Assembly: GCF_029382255.1 (NCBI RefSeq)
Contig: NZ_JARLLG010000003.1
Location: 347,291-411,290 of the forward strand
Length of the DNA stretch: 64,000 nt
Direction of reading: 5' to 3'
From: Isoptericola croceus
Lineage (GTDB): Bacteria; Actinomycetota; Actinomycetes; Actinomycetales; Cellulomonadaceae
The notes beneath the pieces are model-generated. The model did not search any database, was not told the origin of the DNA, and saw nothing but the letters and a program-made list of their open reading frames with translations. Shown one piece after another: positions 14,751-24,093 of this stretch (the stretch's first letter is position 1; every line of letters starts with the position of its first letter). The translations under genes and the position numbers were made by a program.

Positions 14751-16031
14751 TCAGCCCGCGAGCCGCACCTGCGCCGTCTGCTCCCCCGCCTGGTCGAGGC
14801 TCAGCGCGGCCGCGGGGCCGCCGTCGGGCAGCGAGACCTCGTACTCACCGAGGAACCCGTCGACCTGCACGCGGCCGGCGTCGTCGGTGCGCAGCGTCGT
14901 GGGCGCGTACCACCACTCGTCCTTGATCAGCGAGCGCAGCCGTTCGTAGGCGGGCTTGGGCGAGCCGTCCGCGCGCAGCAGCCCGCCCGGCGCCCCGAGC
15001 CACATGCCGCGGTCTCCGAGGCCCCAGTAGTTGACGACCTCGACGGCGGGGTGGCTGAGCAGGGTGCGGTAGTGCCGCTCGACCTCGTCCGCCTGCCGCT
15101 CCTCCCCCTCCGGCGTGGTCGGCCACCTCTCGACCTGCCAGTCGTTGAGATCGACGACGTGGTCGGGCATGAGGTCGCCGGACAGCAGCGTCGTCTCGGT
15201 GAGGTGGATCGGGATGTTGTAGCGCGCGAACCGGTCGAGGACGCGCAGCGTCTTCTCCTCGCCCCAGTACCCCTGGTGCATGTGGGACTGCAGGCCGAGA
15301 CGGTCGATCCGGATGCCGGCCTCCAGCACCGCCTCGACGAGGCACTCGTAGGCCGTGGACATGTCGAAGTCGTTGAGCAGCAACGTCGCCGACGGATGGG
15401 TCGCGCGGGCCTCCTCGAACGCCATGCGGATGGTCTCGACGCGACCCTTCATCCGCGCGAGCGGGGTGATCGCGTTCTCCTCGGCGGTGAACACGGGCAT
15501 GATCACGACCTCGTTGATCGCGTCCCAGGTGTCGATCACGCCGGCGAAGTCGGCGACGTCGCGACGGATGCGCTCACGCTGCAGGCGTTCGACCTCCTCG
15601 AGCGGGTGGCCGAGGAGCCAGCGCGGCTGGACGGTGTGCCAGACGAGGGGGTGGCCCTTGACCGAGACGCCCCGATCGACGAACCAGCGGGCAGCCGTCA
15701 GCATCTCGGCCGTGCGGGGCCGGCCCTGCGTGGGCTCGAACGTCCCCCAGTAGAACGGCAGGGTGGCGACGTTGAAGAGGTCGAGCCAGCGGTGCGCGAA
15801 ATCGTTGTCGTAGGCCGGGTCGGTCGAGGCGCCGTTCGCATGGTCCACCAGCTCGAAGCCGATGCAGCCGAACCCGAAGGCATGCCTGGTCTGTGCCACC
15901 ACGACGTCGACCCCGGGCACCGGGAGGCCGTCGGGCCCGACGACGGTCACCTCGGCCCGTGCGCGACGGTGCGCCAGGTCGGGGTCGGGGACATGGTCAC
16001 GAGGAGCGGTGAAGAGGGTCACCTGCTCCAT
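14751..16031 (-). CDS. Glycoside hydrolase family 10 endo-1,4-beta-xylanase, apparently intracellular
   Basis: A 426-residue protein. GH10 landmarks are present: FYWGTFEPTQGRP, GHPLVWHTVQPRWL, the acid/base Glu in TWDAINEVV, and the nucleophile Glu in IHLTETTLL, followed by YWGLGDRGMWL with the active-site Trp. No signal peptide or carbohydrate-binding module is seen, so it probably acts in the cytoplasm on imported xylo-oligosaccharides. The first 60 residues form a beta-rich region before the barrel. The start ATG 16031 is 17 bases from the esterase stop, so the two genes may form an operon; an esterase could remove side groups from xylan fragments. Confidence 0.85.
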   Translation of the reverse strand: MEQVTLFTAPRDHVPDPDLAHRRARAEVTVVGPDGLPVPGVDVVVAQTRHAFGFGCIGFELVDHANGASTDPAYDNDFAHRWLDLFNVATLPFYWGTFEPTQGRPRTAEMLTAARWFVDRGVSVKGHPLVWHTVQPRWLLGHPLEEVERLQRERIRRDVADFAGVIDTWDAINEVVIMPVFTAEENAITPLARMKGRVETIRMAFEEARATHPSATLLLNDFDMSTAYECLVEAVLEAGIRIDRLGLQSHMHQGYWGEEKTLRVLDRFARYNIPIHLTETTLLSGDLMPDHVVDLNDWQVERWPTTPEGEERQADEVERHYRTLLSHPAVEVVNYWGLGDRGMWLGAPGGLLRADGSPKPAYERLRSLIKDEWWYAPTTLRTDDAGRVQVDGFLGEYEVSLPDGGPAAALSLDQAGEQTAQVRLAG

Positions 16032-16047
16032 CGTGCCCCACCCGCGG

Positions 16048-17280
16048 TCAGGAACGCTCGAACAGCCGCAGCGTCAGCTCTCGCCAGGCCTGCGTCCCCA
16101 CTCCCCCGGGTGCCGCGTCGAACGTGTGGTCGGCGGCGGGCAGGAGCACGAGCTCGTGGGCGACGCCTTCCGCGTCGAGCACCCCGGCCAGCTCCTGCGC
16201 CCCGTCCGGAGGCACGAGACGGTCGGCCTCACCGACGACCATGAGGGTCGCCGGGGACGCCGCGGTGACGTGCTCGGCCGGGGTGGTCGCCGTGTATCGC
16301 TCCGGGTGATCCGACGGCGTGCCGCCGGTGTACTGCTCGGTGACGTGGCGTGCCGTCACCCCCCTCACGCGGTCGCCGTTGCCGTGAAGGCCGGCCGGGG
16401 AAGCCACAGGGTTCAGCGTGCTCACGGCGGCCACGGGAGGCACCGCCCCGTCGCACGCGGGCTCCAGGTCCCCGGAGGCCGTCCGGTAGGCGACCTGGAG
16501 GGCCAGGTTTCCTCCCGCAGAGGCACCGGCCAGGAACAGCCTGCTCGGGTCGCCTCCGTGGTCGGCAGCGTGCTCCCCGGCCCACACCAGCGCGCAGGCC
16601 ACCTGGGGCTCGACCACGTCCCAGAGGTGCCGGTCGTCGCCGGAGAGCGGGTAGTCGATGCTGACGGCCAGGTACCCCTGCTCGGCGAACCATGCCGCGT
16701 GCGACGCCGTCGTCCTCTGCAACCGGTCGCCCGACACCCAGCCGCCACCGTGCACCAGGACCACGACCGGGGCCGCCCCGCCTGCGGGCTCCCCCTGAGG
16801 GAGCCACAGCGAGAGGTTCTGCGGTACGCCCTCGATCTCTCCGTACTGGGCGTCGTGGTCCGGATCCAGGTCGCCCGGGACGAGACGGAACAGGTCCGCG
16901 ATCTGCACCCCCACCGCATGCTCCTGCGCCACCCGCAGCTGCTGGGTGACCACGGTGAACGACAGCGCGACGACGGCGAGCCCGCCCGCCACGGAGACCA
17001 CCCGGGTCACGGACCCGCGACGCAGCAGCGCGACCGTCGCGCACGCCGTCACCACCAGGCCCAGCACCACCAGCCACGGTGCCCAGGCCGCGGCGTAGCC
17101 ACCCACCTGGCCGACCCAGGGGACCGACGGCAGGAAGGCTCCTGCCGCGACGACGGCGAGCAGCACGGCGACGACGGCGAGAGCCCCGACGGCGACGCTC
17201 GGGCGGGGGCGACGTGCCTCGGCATGGTCCCGCGTGTCGTCCGTCGGACCTGCGGCGTGCTGGGGAGGGTGGGCGCTCAC
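16048..17280 (-). CDS. Membrane-anchored alpha/beta hydrolase (HSL-type esterase/lipase)
   Basis: A 410-residue protein with three N-terminal hydrophobic segments (about residues 27-50, 60-85 and 93-112) followed by an esterase domain. The domain has the oxyanion HGGGW, the nucleophile elbow GASAGG, an acid in VVGEADRLVPP and the His in ADHTFDAAPGG. HGGG plus GxSxG defines the hormone-sensitive-lipase group; the domain should lie outside the membrane. It may deacetylate hemicellulose, given the GH10 gene 17 bases downstream. The start is GTG 17280. Confidence 0.8.
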   Translation of the reverse strand: MSAHPPQHAAGPTDDTRDHAEARRPRPSVAVGALAVVAVLLAVVAAGAFLPSVPWVGQVGGYAAAWAPWLVVLGLVVTACATVALLRRGSVTRVVSVAGGLAVVALSFTVVTQQLRVAQEHAVGVQIADLFRLVPGDLDPDHDAQYGEIEGVPQNLSLWLPQGEPAGGAAPVVVLVHGGGWVSGDRLQRTTASHAAWFAEQGYLAVSIDYPLSGDDRHLWDVVEPQVACALVWAGEHAADHGGDPSRLFLAGASAGGNLALQVAYRTASGDLEPACDGAVPPVAAVSTLNPVASPAGLHGNGDRVRGVTARHVTEQYTGGTPSDHPERYTATTPAEHVTAASPATLMVVGEADRLVPPDGAQELAGVLDAEGVAHELVLLPAADHTFDAAPGGVGTQAWRELTLRLFERS

Positions 17281-17346
17281 GGCCCACACTCTGGCACGTG
17301 AACGCTTGACGGCGCACCCCTCGAGACGTCGCCTACGCTCGTCGAC

Positions 17347-17871
17347 ATGCCTCGTCGACGCGCCACGATCCGCGACCGCTGCGACGGCGACCTTCGCGCA
17401 CTCGTCGACGTCCTCGCCGCGCAGCAGTCCACCTCGGGCTACCCGCACCGGTGGCCGCTGCCGTTCCCCACCGAGAACTTCATCGTGCGTCCCACCGAGG
17501 AGCACGCCTGGGTCGCCGAGCGTGACGGGCACGTCGTCGGGCACGTCAGCGCCACTACGGTGCCCGACGACGAGCACGGAGCTCTGTGGTCGGCGGGTGC
17601 CGACCGCCCCGTGGCCGAGCTCGGGTGCGTCTCGGTCCTCTTCGTGCACCCTGACGCCCAGGGCGGCGGCGTCGGCGGGCGGCTCCTCGACGCCGCCGCC
17701 GGGTGGATCCGCGGCACGGGGCGCACACCTGTGCTCGACGTGGACGACCGCGACGGCGTGGCTCACGCCGTCTACCTGCGCAAGGGCTGGCAGGTCGTCG
17801 GCGAGGCGCAGTTCGAGTGGCAGCGCGAGGGCTCGCCTCCGGCCCGCCTCATGGTGCTCCCGGAGACATGA
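17347..17871 (+). CDS. GNAT-family N-acetyltransferase
   Basis: A 174-residue protein with the GNAT acetyl-CoA loop in VSVLFVHPDAQGGGVGGRLL (Q-x-x-G-x-G/A pattern as QGGGVGG) and the C-terminal strand DRDGVAHAVYLRKGWQVVGE. It transfers an acetyl group from acetyl-CoA to an unknown amine. It is isolated between the esterase (divergent) and the SPFH gene (convergent) and ends ahead of a strong palindromic terminator. Confidence 0.82.
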   Translation: MPRRRATIRDRCDGDLRALVDVLAAQQSTSGYPHRWPLPFPTENFIVRPTEEHAWVAERDGHVVGHVSATTVPDDEHGALWSAGADRPVAELGCVSVLFVHPDAQGGGVGGRLLDAAAGWIRGTGRTPVLDVDDRDGVAHAVYLRKGWQVVGEAQFEWQREGSPPARLMVLPET

Positions 17872-17928
17872 CCTTCTCGACGACCCGCCCGTGCGCCTTG
17901 ACCACGACGGGTGCACCGGAAGACGACG

Positions 17929-17960
17929 AGGCCCTGCCGTCCAGCTGGACGGCAGGGCCT
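17929..17960. terminator. Perfect 32-base palindrome, bidirectional terminator
   Basis: Bases 17929-17944 and 17945-17960 are exact reverse complements with no loop (centre CCAGCTGG). It lies between the GNAT stop (17871) and the stop of the minus-strand SPFH gene (18003), so it can stop transcription from both sides. Confidence 0.75.
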
Positions 17961-18002
17961 GGTCGGTGTCGTCCGGCAGCCGGACGGCTCGTCAGACGAC
18001 GG

Positions 18003-19190
18003 TCACGGCGCCGGAGGCGTGCCCTCGTCGTCCGTGCCGAGCGAGCGCGGCTGCGGCGGGACCGGCGGTGCCGGGGGCTGCTCGCCCGCGGGACGCTGTC
18101 CACGCTCCACACCGGACTCGAACGGAGCACCCGACCGCGTGCCGGAGCTCGTCGCGTCGGCCGTGGCGGCCTGAGCCTGGCGTCGTGCCTCGGCGAGCGC
18201 CTCGCCCGGGTCCTGCAGGCCGGACTGACCGAGCGCGGACCGCACGGCGGCCCCGACACCGCCGTCGCTGTCGTCCTCCGACGGCTCGGCCGGGATGCCC
18301 GGCGTCCCCGGCGTGCCACCGAAGCCCTTGGCGATCGACCCGAGGGCCGCCGTGAACTCCGTCGGCACGACCCACAGCTTCGACGAGGAGCCGTTGGCGA
18401 TCTCCGGCAGCATCTGCAGGTACTGGTACGCCAGCAGCTTCGGGTCGGGGTTGCCCCGGTGGATGGCCTCGAAGACCTGCAGGATGGCGCGCGACTCACC
18501 CTCGGCCGTGAGGATCTGCGCCTGGGCGTCACCTTCCGCCTTGAGGATCTGCGACTGCTTCTCACCCTCGGCCGTGAGGATCGCGGACTGCTTGACACCC
18601 TCGGCCGTGAGGATCGCGGCACGGCGGTCGCGCTCGGCGCGCATCTGCTGCTCCATCGCGCCCTGCACGGACGCGGGCGGCTCGATCGACTTCAGCTCGA
18701 CGCGGTTGACGCGCACGCCCCAGCGACCGGTCGCCTCGTCCAGCACGCCACGGAGCTGGCCGTTGATCTGGTCACGGCTGGTCAGCGTCTGCTCCAGGTC
18801 CATCGACCCGACGACGTTACGCAGCGTGGTCACGGTGAGCTGCTCGATACCGCTGATGTAGTTCGCGATCTCGTACACCGCGGACTTCGGCTCGGTCACC
18901 TGGAAGTAGATGACCGTGTCGATGCTGACCACGAGGTTGTCCGAGGTGATCACCGGCTGCGGCGGGAAGGACACGACCTGCTCACGCAGGTCGACGCCGG
19001 CACGCACCTTGTCGATGAAGGGGAACAGGAAGTTGAGGCCCGGTGCAAAGGTCTTGTTGTACCGGCCGAGCCGTTCCACGATCAGGGCGGTCGCCTGGGG
19101 GACCACCCGGACCGCCTTGAAGAGCGTCACGATCACGAAGATCGCGACGACGACTAGCGCGATGTAGCCGATGAATGTGGTGGGTTCCAC
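18003..19190 (-). CDS. SPFH/band-7 (stomatin/prohibitin-like) membrane protein
   Basis: A 395-residue protein with one N-terminal membrane segment (GYIALVVVAIFVIVTLF), then a band-7 domain with ALIVERLGRYNKTFAPGLNF and LREQVVSFPPQPVITSDN. After it comes a coiled-coil made of 11-residue AEG repeats (SAILTAEGEKQ and variants) and a disordered Pro/Gly-rich tail. QmcA-like SPFH proteins build membrane microdomain cages. The upstream NfeD gene, 70 bases away on the same strand, is the usual partner. GTG 19190 is taken as the start because the membrane helix follows at once. Confidence 0.88.
   Translation of the reverse strand: MEPTTFIGYIALVVVAIFVIVTLFKAVRVVPQATALIVERLGRYNKTFAPGLNFLFPFIDKVRAGVDLREQVVSFPPQPVITSDNLVVSIDTVIYFQVTEPKSAVYEIANYISGIEQLTVTTLRNVVGSMDLEQTLTSRDQINGQLRGVLDEATGRWGVRVNRVELKSIEPPASVQGAMEQQMRAERDRRAAILTAEGVKQSAILTAEGEKQSQILKAEGDAQAQILTAEGESRAILQVFEAIHRGNPDPKLLAYQYLQMLPEIANGSSSKLWVVPTEFTAALGSIAKGFGGTPGTPGIPAEPSEDDSDGGVGAAVRSALGQSGLQDPGEALAEARRQAQAATADATSSGTRSGAPFESGVERGQRPAGEQPPAPPVPPQPRSLGTDDEGTPPAP
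18510..18625. repeat. Tandem 33-base repeats inside the SPFH gene
   Basis: About three and a half copies of a 33-base unit containing TCGGCCGTGAGGATC encode the AILTAEG coiled-coil repeats. Copies at about 18565 and 18598 are almost identical, so slippage could change the repeat number in frame. Confidence 0.6.
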
Positions 19191-19260
19191 GAAGGTCTCT
19201 TTCTCTCGTCGGGCATGGTTCTCGGGACCGCGCACCTCGGAGGCCGCGGCCACTCGGTGA

Positions 19261-19755
19261 TCAGGGCGTCAGCCCGGTGCCACCAGCGTCGGTGGTGCCG
19301 CTCGGAGCGGCGGCGGGGGCGACGACGGCGGTCGCACCGTCGATCATCACCACGCGGACCTCCACACCCACCGGGACGCGGCCGGAGCTGTTCGGCAGAC
19401 CGTCGTCCACCAACCTGGCGGACCAGACCTCACCGGAGAGCTTGACCCGCCCGCCGGTCTCGGTGACCTCGGCGACGACGACGGCGGTCCGGCCGACCTG
19501 GGCGGCGGCGTTCGTCTCGACCAGCGGGGTGCGCTGGCGCAGGTTGTGCACCAGCCAGGGTCGGAGAAGAGCCAGCAGCAGCAGGGAGACGACGCAGGCC
19601 ACGATGATCTGCAGCCATGGCGGACCACCGGCTGCCGCAGTCGCCGCACCGGCCAGCGCCCCGCCGGCGAGCATGACGAAGACGAGCTCCAGGGCGAACA
19701 TCTCGATCACCGCGAGGACGAACGCCCCGATCAGCCACCAGAGCCAAGCATCCAT
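19261..19755 (-). CDS. NfeD-family membrane protein
   Basis: A 164-residue short NfeD protein: N-terminal membrane helices (WLWWLIGAFVLAVIEMFALE and ACVVSLLLLALLRPWLV) and a C-terminal OB-fold (GRTAVVVAEVTETGGRVKL, VRVVMIDGATAVV). The membrane/OB short form lacks the ClpP-like protease part. NfeD partners SPFH proteins and may regulate their assembly. ATG 19755 has GGAGGAA ahead; an extended -10-like TGGTAAAGT on the minus strand near 19830 may be the promoter for both genes. Confidence 0.85.
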   Translation of the reverse strand: MDAWLWWLIGAFVLAVIEMFALELVFVMLAGGALAGAATAAAGGPPWLQIIVACVVSLLLLALLRPWLVHNLRQRTPLVETNAAAQVGRTAVVVAEVTETGGRVKLSGEVWSARLVDDGLPNSSGRVPVGVEVRVVMIDGATAVVAPAAAPSGTTDAGGTGLTP

Positions 19756-19860
19756 CGATTCCTCCGGACCTACTGGTTCCAGGACACCCACGGCCCGGAC
19801 AGGGCCGCACGCACCGCCTTTTGCTGAGACTTTACCAACTACCCGCGACCCCGGGTACCG

Positions 19861-20658
19861 CTACCGAGCAGCGGGGCGCACCGCTCGGGCCAGCCAGCGC
19901 CCGCCGCCGTGCGCCACGAGCAGATCCATGCCGAAGGCGCGCGAGAGGTTGTCGGAGGTGAGGACCTCCTCGAGGGGCCCGGCCGCCTCGACCTTGCCGT
20001 CGCCGAGAAGCAGCAGGTGGGTGAAGCCCGGCGGGATCTCCTCCACGTGGTGGGTGACGACCACGAGCACCGGTGAGGCCGGGTCGCCCGCCAGCTCGGC
20101 CAGCGCACCGACGAGCTCCTCGCGCCCCGCGACGTCGAGCCCGGCAGCCGGCTCGTCGAGCAGCAGCACCTCCGGGTCGGTCATGAGCGCGCGGGCGATC
20201 TGCACCCGCTTGCGCTCACCCTCGCTCAGCGTGCCGTAGCGCCGGTCCGCGAGGTCCGCGACGTCGAACGCGCCCAGCAGCGCCAGCGCCTGCTCGGTGT
20301 CCAGCTCCTCGTACTCCTCGCGCCAGCGACCCGTGACGCCGTAGGCCGCGGTCAGCACGACGTCGCGCACGGCCTCGTGGTGCGGGATCTTGTCCGCGAG
20401 CGCCGCCGAGGAGAAGCCGATGCGAGGCCGCAGCTCGAACACGTCGACCTTCCCGAGTCGCTCGCCCAGCAGGTCCGCCGTGCCCGACGTCGGGTGCGAA
20501 CGTGCCGCGAGGATCTGCAGCAGCGTCGTCTTGCCGGCCCCGTTGGGCCCGAGGACGATCCAGCGCTCCCCCTCGGAGACGGTCCAGTCGACATCGTGGA
20601 CGATCGTGGAGGTGCCGCGTCGTACGGTGACACCCTGCAGGTCGAGTACCGCGCTCAT
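19861..20658 (-). CDS. ABC transporter ATP-binding protein
   Basis: A 265-residue ABC ATPase with Walker A GPNGAGKTT (residues 38-46), signature LSEGERKRVQIARAL (LSEGE, slightly unusual for LSGGQ), Walker B VLLLDEPAAGLD and switch His in VVTHHVEE. No permease gene is adjacent, so it either works with a distant membrane partner or has a non-transport role. This orphan form (ModF/YlmA-like) is common in actinobacteria. The gene is divergent from an uncharacterised gene with a 120-base gap. Confidence 0.82.
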   Translation of the reverse strand: MSAVLDLQGVTVRRGTSTIVHDVDWTVSEGERWIVLGPNGAGKTTLLQILAARSHPTSGTADLLGERLGKVDVFELRPRIGFSSAALADKIPHHEAVRDVVLTAAYGVTGRWREEYEELDTEQALALLGAFDVADLADRRYGTLSEGERKRVQIARALMTDPEVLLLDEPAAGLDVAGREELVGALAELAGDPASPVLVVVTHHVEEIPPGFTHLLLLGDGKVEAAGPLEEVLTSDNLSRAFGMDLLVAHGGGRWLARAVRPAAR

Positions 20659-20778
20659 GGTGCCCGACCCTACCGGAGCATCGGGCGTCCCTGGCCCACC
20701 CCACGACGGGATCGCCGACGTGGTCCACGCAGCGTCGTAACAGGCGCCGGAGCACGTCAGGCGTCTATCGTGCGAGAC

Positions 20779-21546
20779 GTGAGCGAGACCACCACCCTGC
20801 CCCGCAGCGTCGTGCTGGCGCTGTGGCTGCAGGCTCTCGGCGCCTCCCACGGCGTGGCCGTGCGGTCGGTCACCGACGACGACGAGCCGCACGCCGTCCT
20901 CGGCCTGCCCGGCGCCGGCACGGGGCAGGTCACGCTCAAGGAGCTCGTGGCGACCTTCTCCCACGGCCCGCGGGAGGTGTGCGCTGTGCTGCCCTCGCCG
21001 GGCGACCCCTCGGGCGTCCCCGCTGCTGCGACCGCTGCGGCCACCGAGGCCGGCGAGTGCCTGCTCGTGAGCACCGCCGACGGCTCGTGGGCCGCCGTAC
21101 CCCGCATCACCGCGTTCGGCAGCGCGCTGGAGCCGGGCCACCTGGTGACGTGGGAGGTCGTGGAGGTCGCACCGTGGTCGACGCTCGTCGCCGGCACGCT
21201 GGGTTCGCTCGCGGACGCGGAGCGTGAGCTGCGGAGCAGTCTCGTGGTCGCGACCGACGCGCTCGACGCCCTCGACGTGGCTCGGTGGCGCGACGACGCC
21301 GCGGACGCGATCGAGCGGGTCCGCCACTCGAGCACCTCCGGCTGGCCCGTCCCCGACCTCGACGGCCGCCGGGCACGCGTCATGCAGCTCGCCACGCGTC
21401 TGCTGGCCATCGTCGACCTGGCGACCGACGACGACGGCGCCGCGGTCAACCTGTGGCAGGTCGACCAGCGGTCGACGGCGCTGCGCGAGGTCGAGCGCAC
21501 AGCGCGCCGCGCGCTGAGTGCCGCGACCTACGCCTCCGTGCGCTGA
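20779..21546 (+). CDS. Conserved actinobacterial protein of unknown function
   Basis: A 255-residue soluble protein that I do not assign to a named family. The first half contains strands with LPRSVVLALWLQALG and VTLKELVATFSHGPREVCAVL; the second half is mostly helical with TLGSLADAERELRSSL and VMQLATRLLAIVDLATDDD. There is no signal peptide or membrane segment. GTG 20779 is used as start; an in-frame GTG at 20770 is an alternative. It ends 4 bases before the convergent glgA stop. Confidence 0.6.
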   Translation: MSETTTLPRSVVLALWLQALGASHGVAVRSVTDDDEPHAVLGLPGAGTGQVTLKELVATFSHGPREVCAVLPSPGDPSGVPAAATAAATEAGECLLVSTADGSWAAVPRITAFGSALEPGHLVTWEVVEVAPWSTLVAGTLGSLADAERELRSSLVVATDALDALDVARWRDDAADAIERVRHSSTSGWPVPDLDGRRARVMQLATRLLAIVDLATDDDGAAVNLWQVDQRSTALREVERTARRALSAATYASVR

Positions 21547-21550
21547 GCCG

Positions 21551-22780
21551 TCACGAGGCGGCGAGCACAGACCGGTAGACGTCCATCGTGCGCTCCGCGA
21601 TCGCCGCCCAGGCGAAGTGGTCCTCGGCCCGGCGACGTCCGGCGGCGCCCATCGCGGCCGCGCGCCGCGGGTCGTCGACGACGGCGGTCAGGGCGGCCGC
21701 CAGGTCGCTCACGTACCGCTCGGGGTCGAGCGGTGTGCCGGTGCCGTCGTCCGCCTGGTCGATGGGCACGAGCACGCCGGTGACGCCGTCGTCGACCACC
21801 TCGGGGATGCCCCCGGTGGCCGTGGCCACGACCGGCAGACCCACGGCCATGGCCTCGAGGTTGACGATGCCGAGCGGCTCGTAGACCGACGGGCAGACGA
21901 AGACCGTCGACGCGGCCAGCACCGCACAGAGGTCCGGACGGGGCAGCATCTCCTCGATCCACACCACGCCCGCGGCGGCTCCCCCGCCGCGTGCTGCGCG
22001 CAGCTCGTCGACCAGCCCGCGGACCTCGTCCATGATCTCGGGGGTGTCGGGCGCGCCCGCGCAGAGGACCACCTGGACCTCGCGAGGCAACCGGGCCGCC
22101 GCCCGCAGGAAGTTGGGCAGCCCCTTCTGCCGGGTGATGCGCCCGACGAAGACCACGGCGGGCCGCGCAGGGTCGATCCCGTGCAGGGCGGCGACCCGGG
22201 CGACGTCGTCCTCGGCCGGGCGGACCCAGCCGTCCAGGTCGATGCCGTTGTGGACCACGTGCACCCGGTCCGGGTCCAGCTCGGGATAGCAGCGCAGGAT
22301 GTCCTCCCGCATCCCGGCCGAGACCGCGACGATGCCGGCCGCGCCGAGATAGGCGGTGCGTTCCGCCCAGCTCGAGACGGCGTAGCCGCCGCCGAGCTGC
22401 TCGGCCTTCCAGGGACGCAGCGGCTCGAGCGAATGTGCGGTGACCACGTGCGGGATGTCGTGCAGCAGCCCGCCGAGGTGCCCGGCCATGTTGGCGTACC
22501 AGGTGTGCGAGTGCACCACGTCGGCACCGGCGACGTCGTCCGCCATCGCCAGGTCGACGCCGAGCGTGCGCAACGTCGCGTTCGCGCCGGAGAGCGTGGC
22601 GGGCTCGTCGTAGCCGACGACGCCGTCAGCGCCGGGACGCGGACCGTCGAAGCAACGTACCCGGACCTCGGCATGCGGACGCAGGACGGCGGACAGCTCC
22701 GCGACATGGACCCCGGCACCCCCGTAGACGTGGGGCGGGAACTCACGGGTCAGCAGGTCGACTCTCAGCAGGGCGCTCAC
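21551..22780 (-). CDS. glgA: Glycogen synthase / alpha-maltose-1-phosphate synthase (GT4)
   Basis: A 409-residue GT-B glycosyltransferase. The N-terminal LTREFPPHVYGGAGVHV binds the acceptor/donor; the donor-side motifs are VVFVGRITRQKGL, CPSVYEPLGIVNLEAMA (E-x7-E) and VVATATGGIPEVV. This short actinobacterial enzyme is the GlgM type in mycobacteria, where it makes maltose-1-phosphate from ADP-glucose and is also divergent from glgC. The same divergent layout (68-base gap) is seen here. GTG 22780 starts just before the first motif. Confidence 0.85.
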   Translation of the reverse strand: MSALLRVDLLTREFPPHVYGGAGVHVAELSAVLRPHAEVRVRCFDGPRPGADGVVGYDEPATLSGANATLRTLGVDLAMADDVAGADVVHSHTWYANMAGHLGGLLHDIPHVVTAHSLEPLRPWKAEQLGGGYAVSSWAERTAYLGAAGIVAVSAGMREDILRCYPELDPDRVHVVHNGIDLDGWVRPAEDDVARVAALHGIDPARPAVVFVGRITRQKGLPNFLRAAARLPREVQVVLCAGAPDTPEIMDEVRGLVDELRAARGGGAAAGVVWIEEMLPRPDLCAVLAASTVFVCPSVYEPLGIVNLEAMAVGLPVVATATGGIPEVVDDGVTGVLVPIDQADDGTGTPLDPERYVSDLAAALTAVVDDPRRAAAMGAAGRRRAEDHFAWAAIAERTMDVYRSVLAAS

Positions 22781-22848
22781 GAGAGCCAACGTAGCGTTCC
22801 CCGCCGCGTCGTGCGGCATACGCCGCCCCGAGGTCCTAGGGTCAGTGC

Positions 22849-24093
22849 ATGGCGTCGTCACAACCTCGGGTCCTGGCCATCGTCCTCGCCGGCGGAGAGG
22901 GCAAGCGACTCATGCCGCTGACAGCCCAGCGCGCCAAACCCGCGGTCCCGTTCGGGGGGATCTACCGGTTGGTCGACTTCGCCCTGTCGAACATCATCAA
23001 CTCGCGCTACCTCCAGGTGATCGTGCTGACGCAGTACAAGTCGCACTCCCTGGACCGGCACATCTCGAAGACCTGGCGCATGTCCCCGCTGCTCGGCAAC
23101 TACGTCTCCTCCGTCCCGGCGCAGCAGCGCGTCGGCAAGCACTGGTACCTCGGGTCGGCAGATGCGATCTACCAGTGCCTGAACATCATCGACGACGAGC
23201 GGCCCGACATCGTCGTCGTGGTCGGTGCCGACCACGTCTACCGCATGGATTTCTCGCAGATGGTCGACGCGCACGTCGAGTCGGGCGCAAGGGCCACCGT
23301 CGCGGCGATCCGTCAACCGATCGCGCTCGCCGACCAGTTCGGCGTCCTCGACGTCGAGCCCGACGACCCCACACGCATCCGGGACTTCCTCGAGAAGCCC
23401 GTCTCCCCCGTCGGGCTCCCCGACTCGCCGCGGGAGGTGCTGGCCTCGATGGGCAACTACGTCTTCGACGCCGACGCTCTCGTCGAGGCCGTCACGAAGG
23501 ACGCGGCGGACCCCGACTCCCGGCACGACATGGGCGGCGACATCATCCCGGCCTTCGTGGAGCAGGGCACGGCCGGGGTCTACGACTTCATCCGCAACGA
23601 GGTGCCCGGCTCCACCGACCGCGACCGGGCCTACTGGCGCGACGTCGGGACCATCGACGCGTACTTCGACGCCAACAAGGACCTCATCGCGGTGCAGCCG
23701 GTCTTCAACCTGTACAACGAGGGTTGGCCCTTGTACACGGGCTACACGGGCTTGCCGCCGGCGAAGTTCGTGCACGCCGGGCCCGGCCGGCTGGGGCACG
23801 CCGCAGACTCGATCGTCTCACCTGGTGTCCTCGTCTCCGGCGCGACCGTCGCAGGGTCCATCCTGTCCCCGGGCGTGCACCTGCACTCCTGGGCGACGGT
23901 CACCGACTCCGTGGTGATGGACGGCGTCCAGGTGCACCGGCACGCCCAGGTGCACCGCGCCATCCTCGACAAGTTCGTGGTGGTGGACGAGAGGGCTCGG
24001 ATCGGCGTCGACCACGAGGAGGACCGAGCCCGAGGCTTCACCGTCACCGACTCGGGGATCACCGTCGTCCCGAAGGGTTCCCACGTTGCCTGA
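22849..24093 (+). CDS. glgC: Glucose-1-phosphate adenylyltransferase
   Basis: A 414-residue enzyme making ADP-glucose from glucose-1-phosphate and ATP, the first committed step of glycogen synthesis. It has the nucleotidyltransferase loop [22 protein letters not shown](I), the [10 protein letters not shown] metal/active-site Asp, LEKP and GNYVFD, with a C-terminal left-handed beta-helix (hexapeptide-like repeats from about residue 320). Length is typical. The gene is divergent from glgA and its end overlaps the TTG start of serB. Confidence 0.93.
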   Translation: MASSQPRVLAIVLAGGEGKRLMPLTAQRAKPAVPFGGIYRLVDFALSNIINSRYLQVIVLTQYKSHSLDRHISKTWRMSPLLGNYVSSVPAQQRVGKHWYLGSADAIYQCLNIIDDERPDIVVVVGADHVYRMDFSQMVDAHVESGARATVAAIRQPIALADQFGVLDVEPDDPTRIRDFLEKPVSPVGLPDSPREVLASMGNYVFDADALVEAVTKDAADPDSRHDMGGDIIPAFVEQGTAGVYDFIRNEVPGSTDRDRAYWRDVGTIDAYFDANKDLIAVQPVFNLYNEGWPLYTGYTGLPPAKFVHAGPGRLGHAADSIVSPGVLVSGATVAGSILSPGVHLHSWATVTDSVVMDGVQVHRHAQVHRAILDKFVVVDERARIGVDHEEDRARGFTVTDSGITVVPKGSHVA

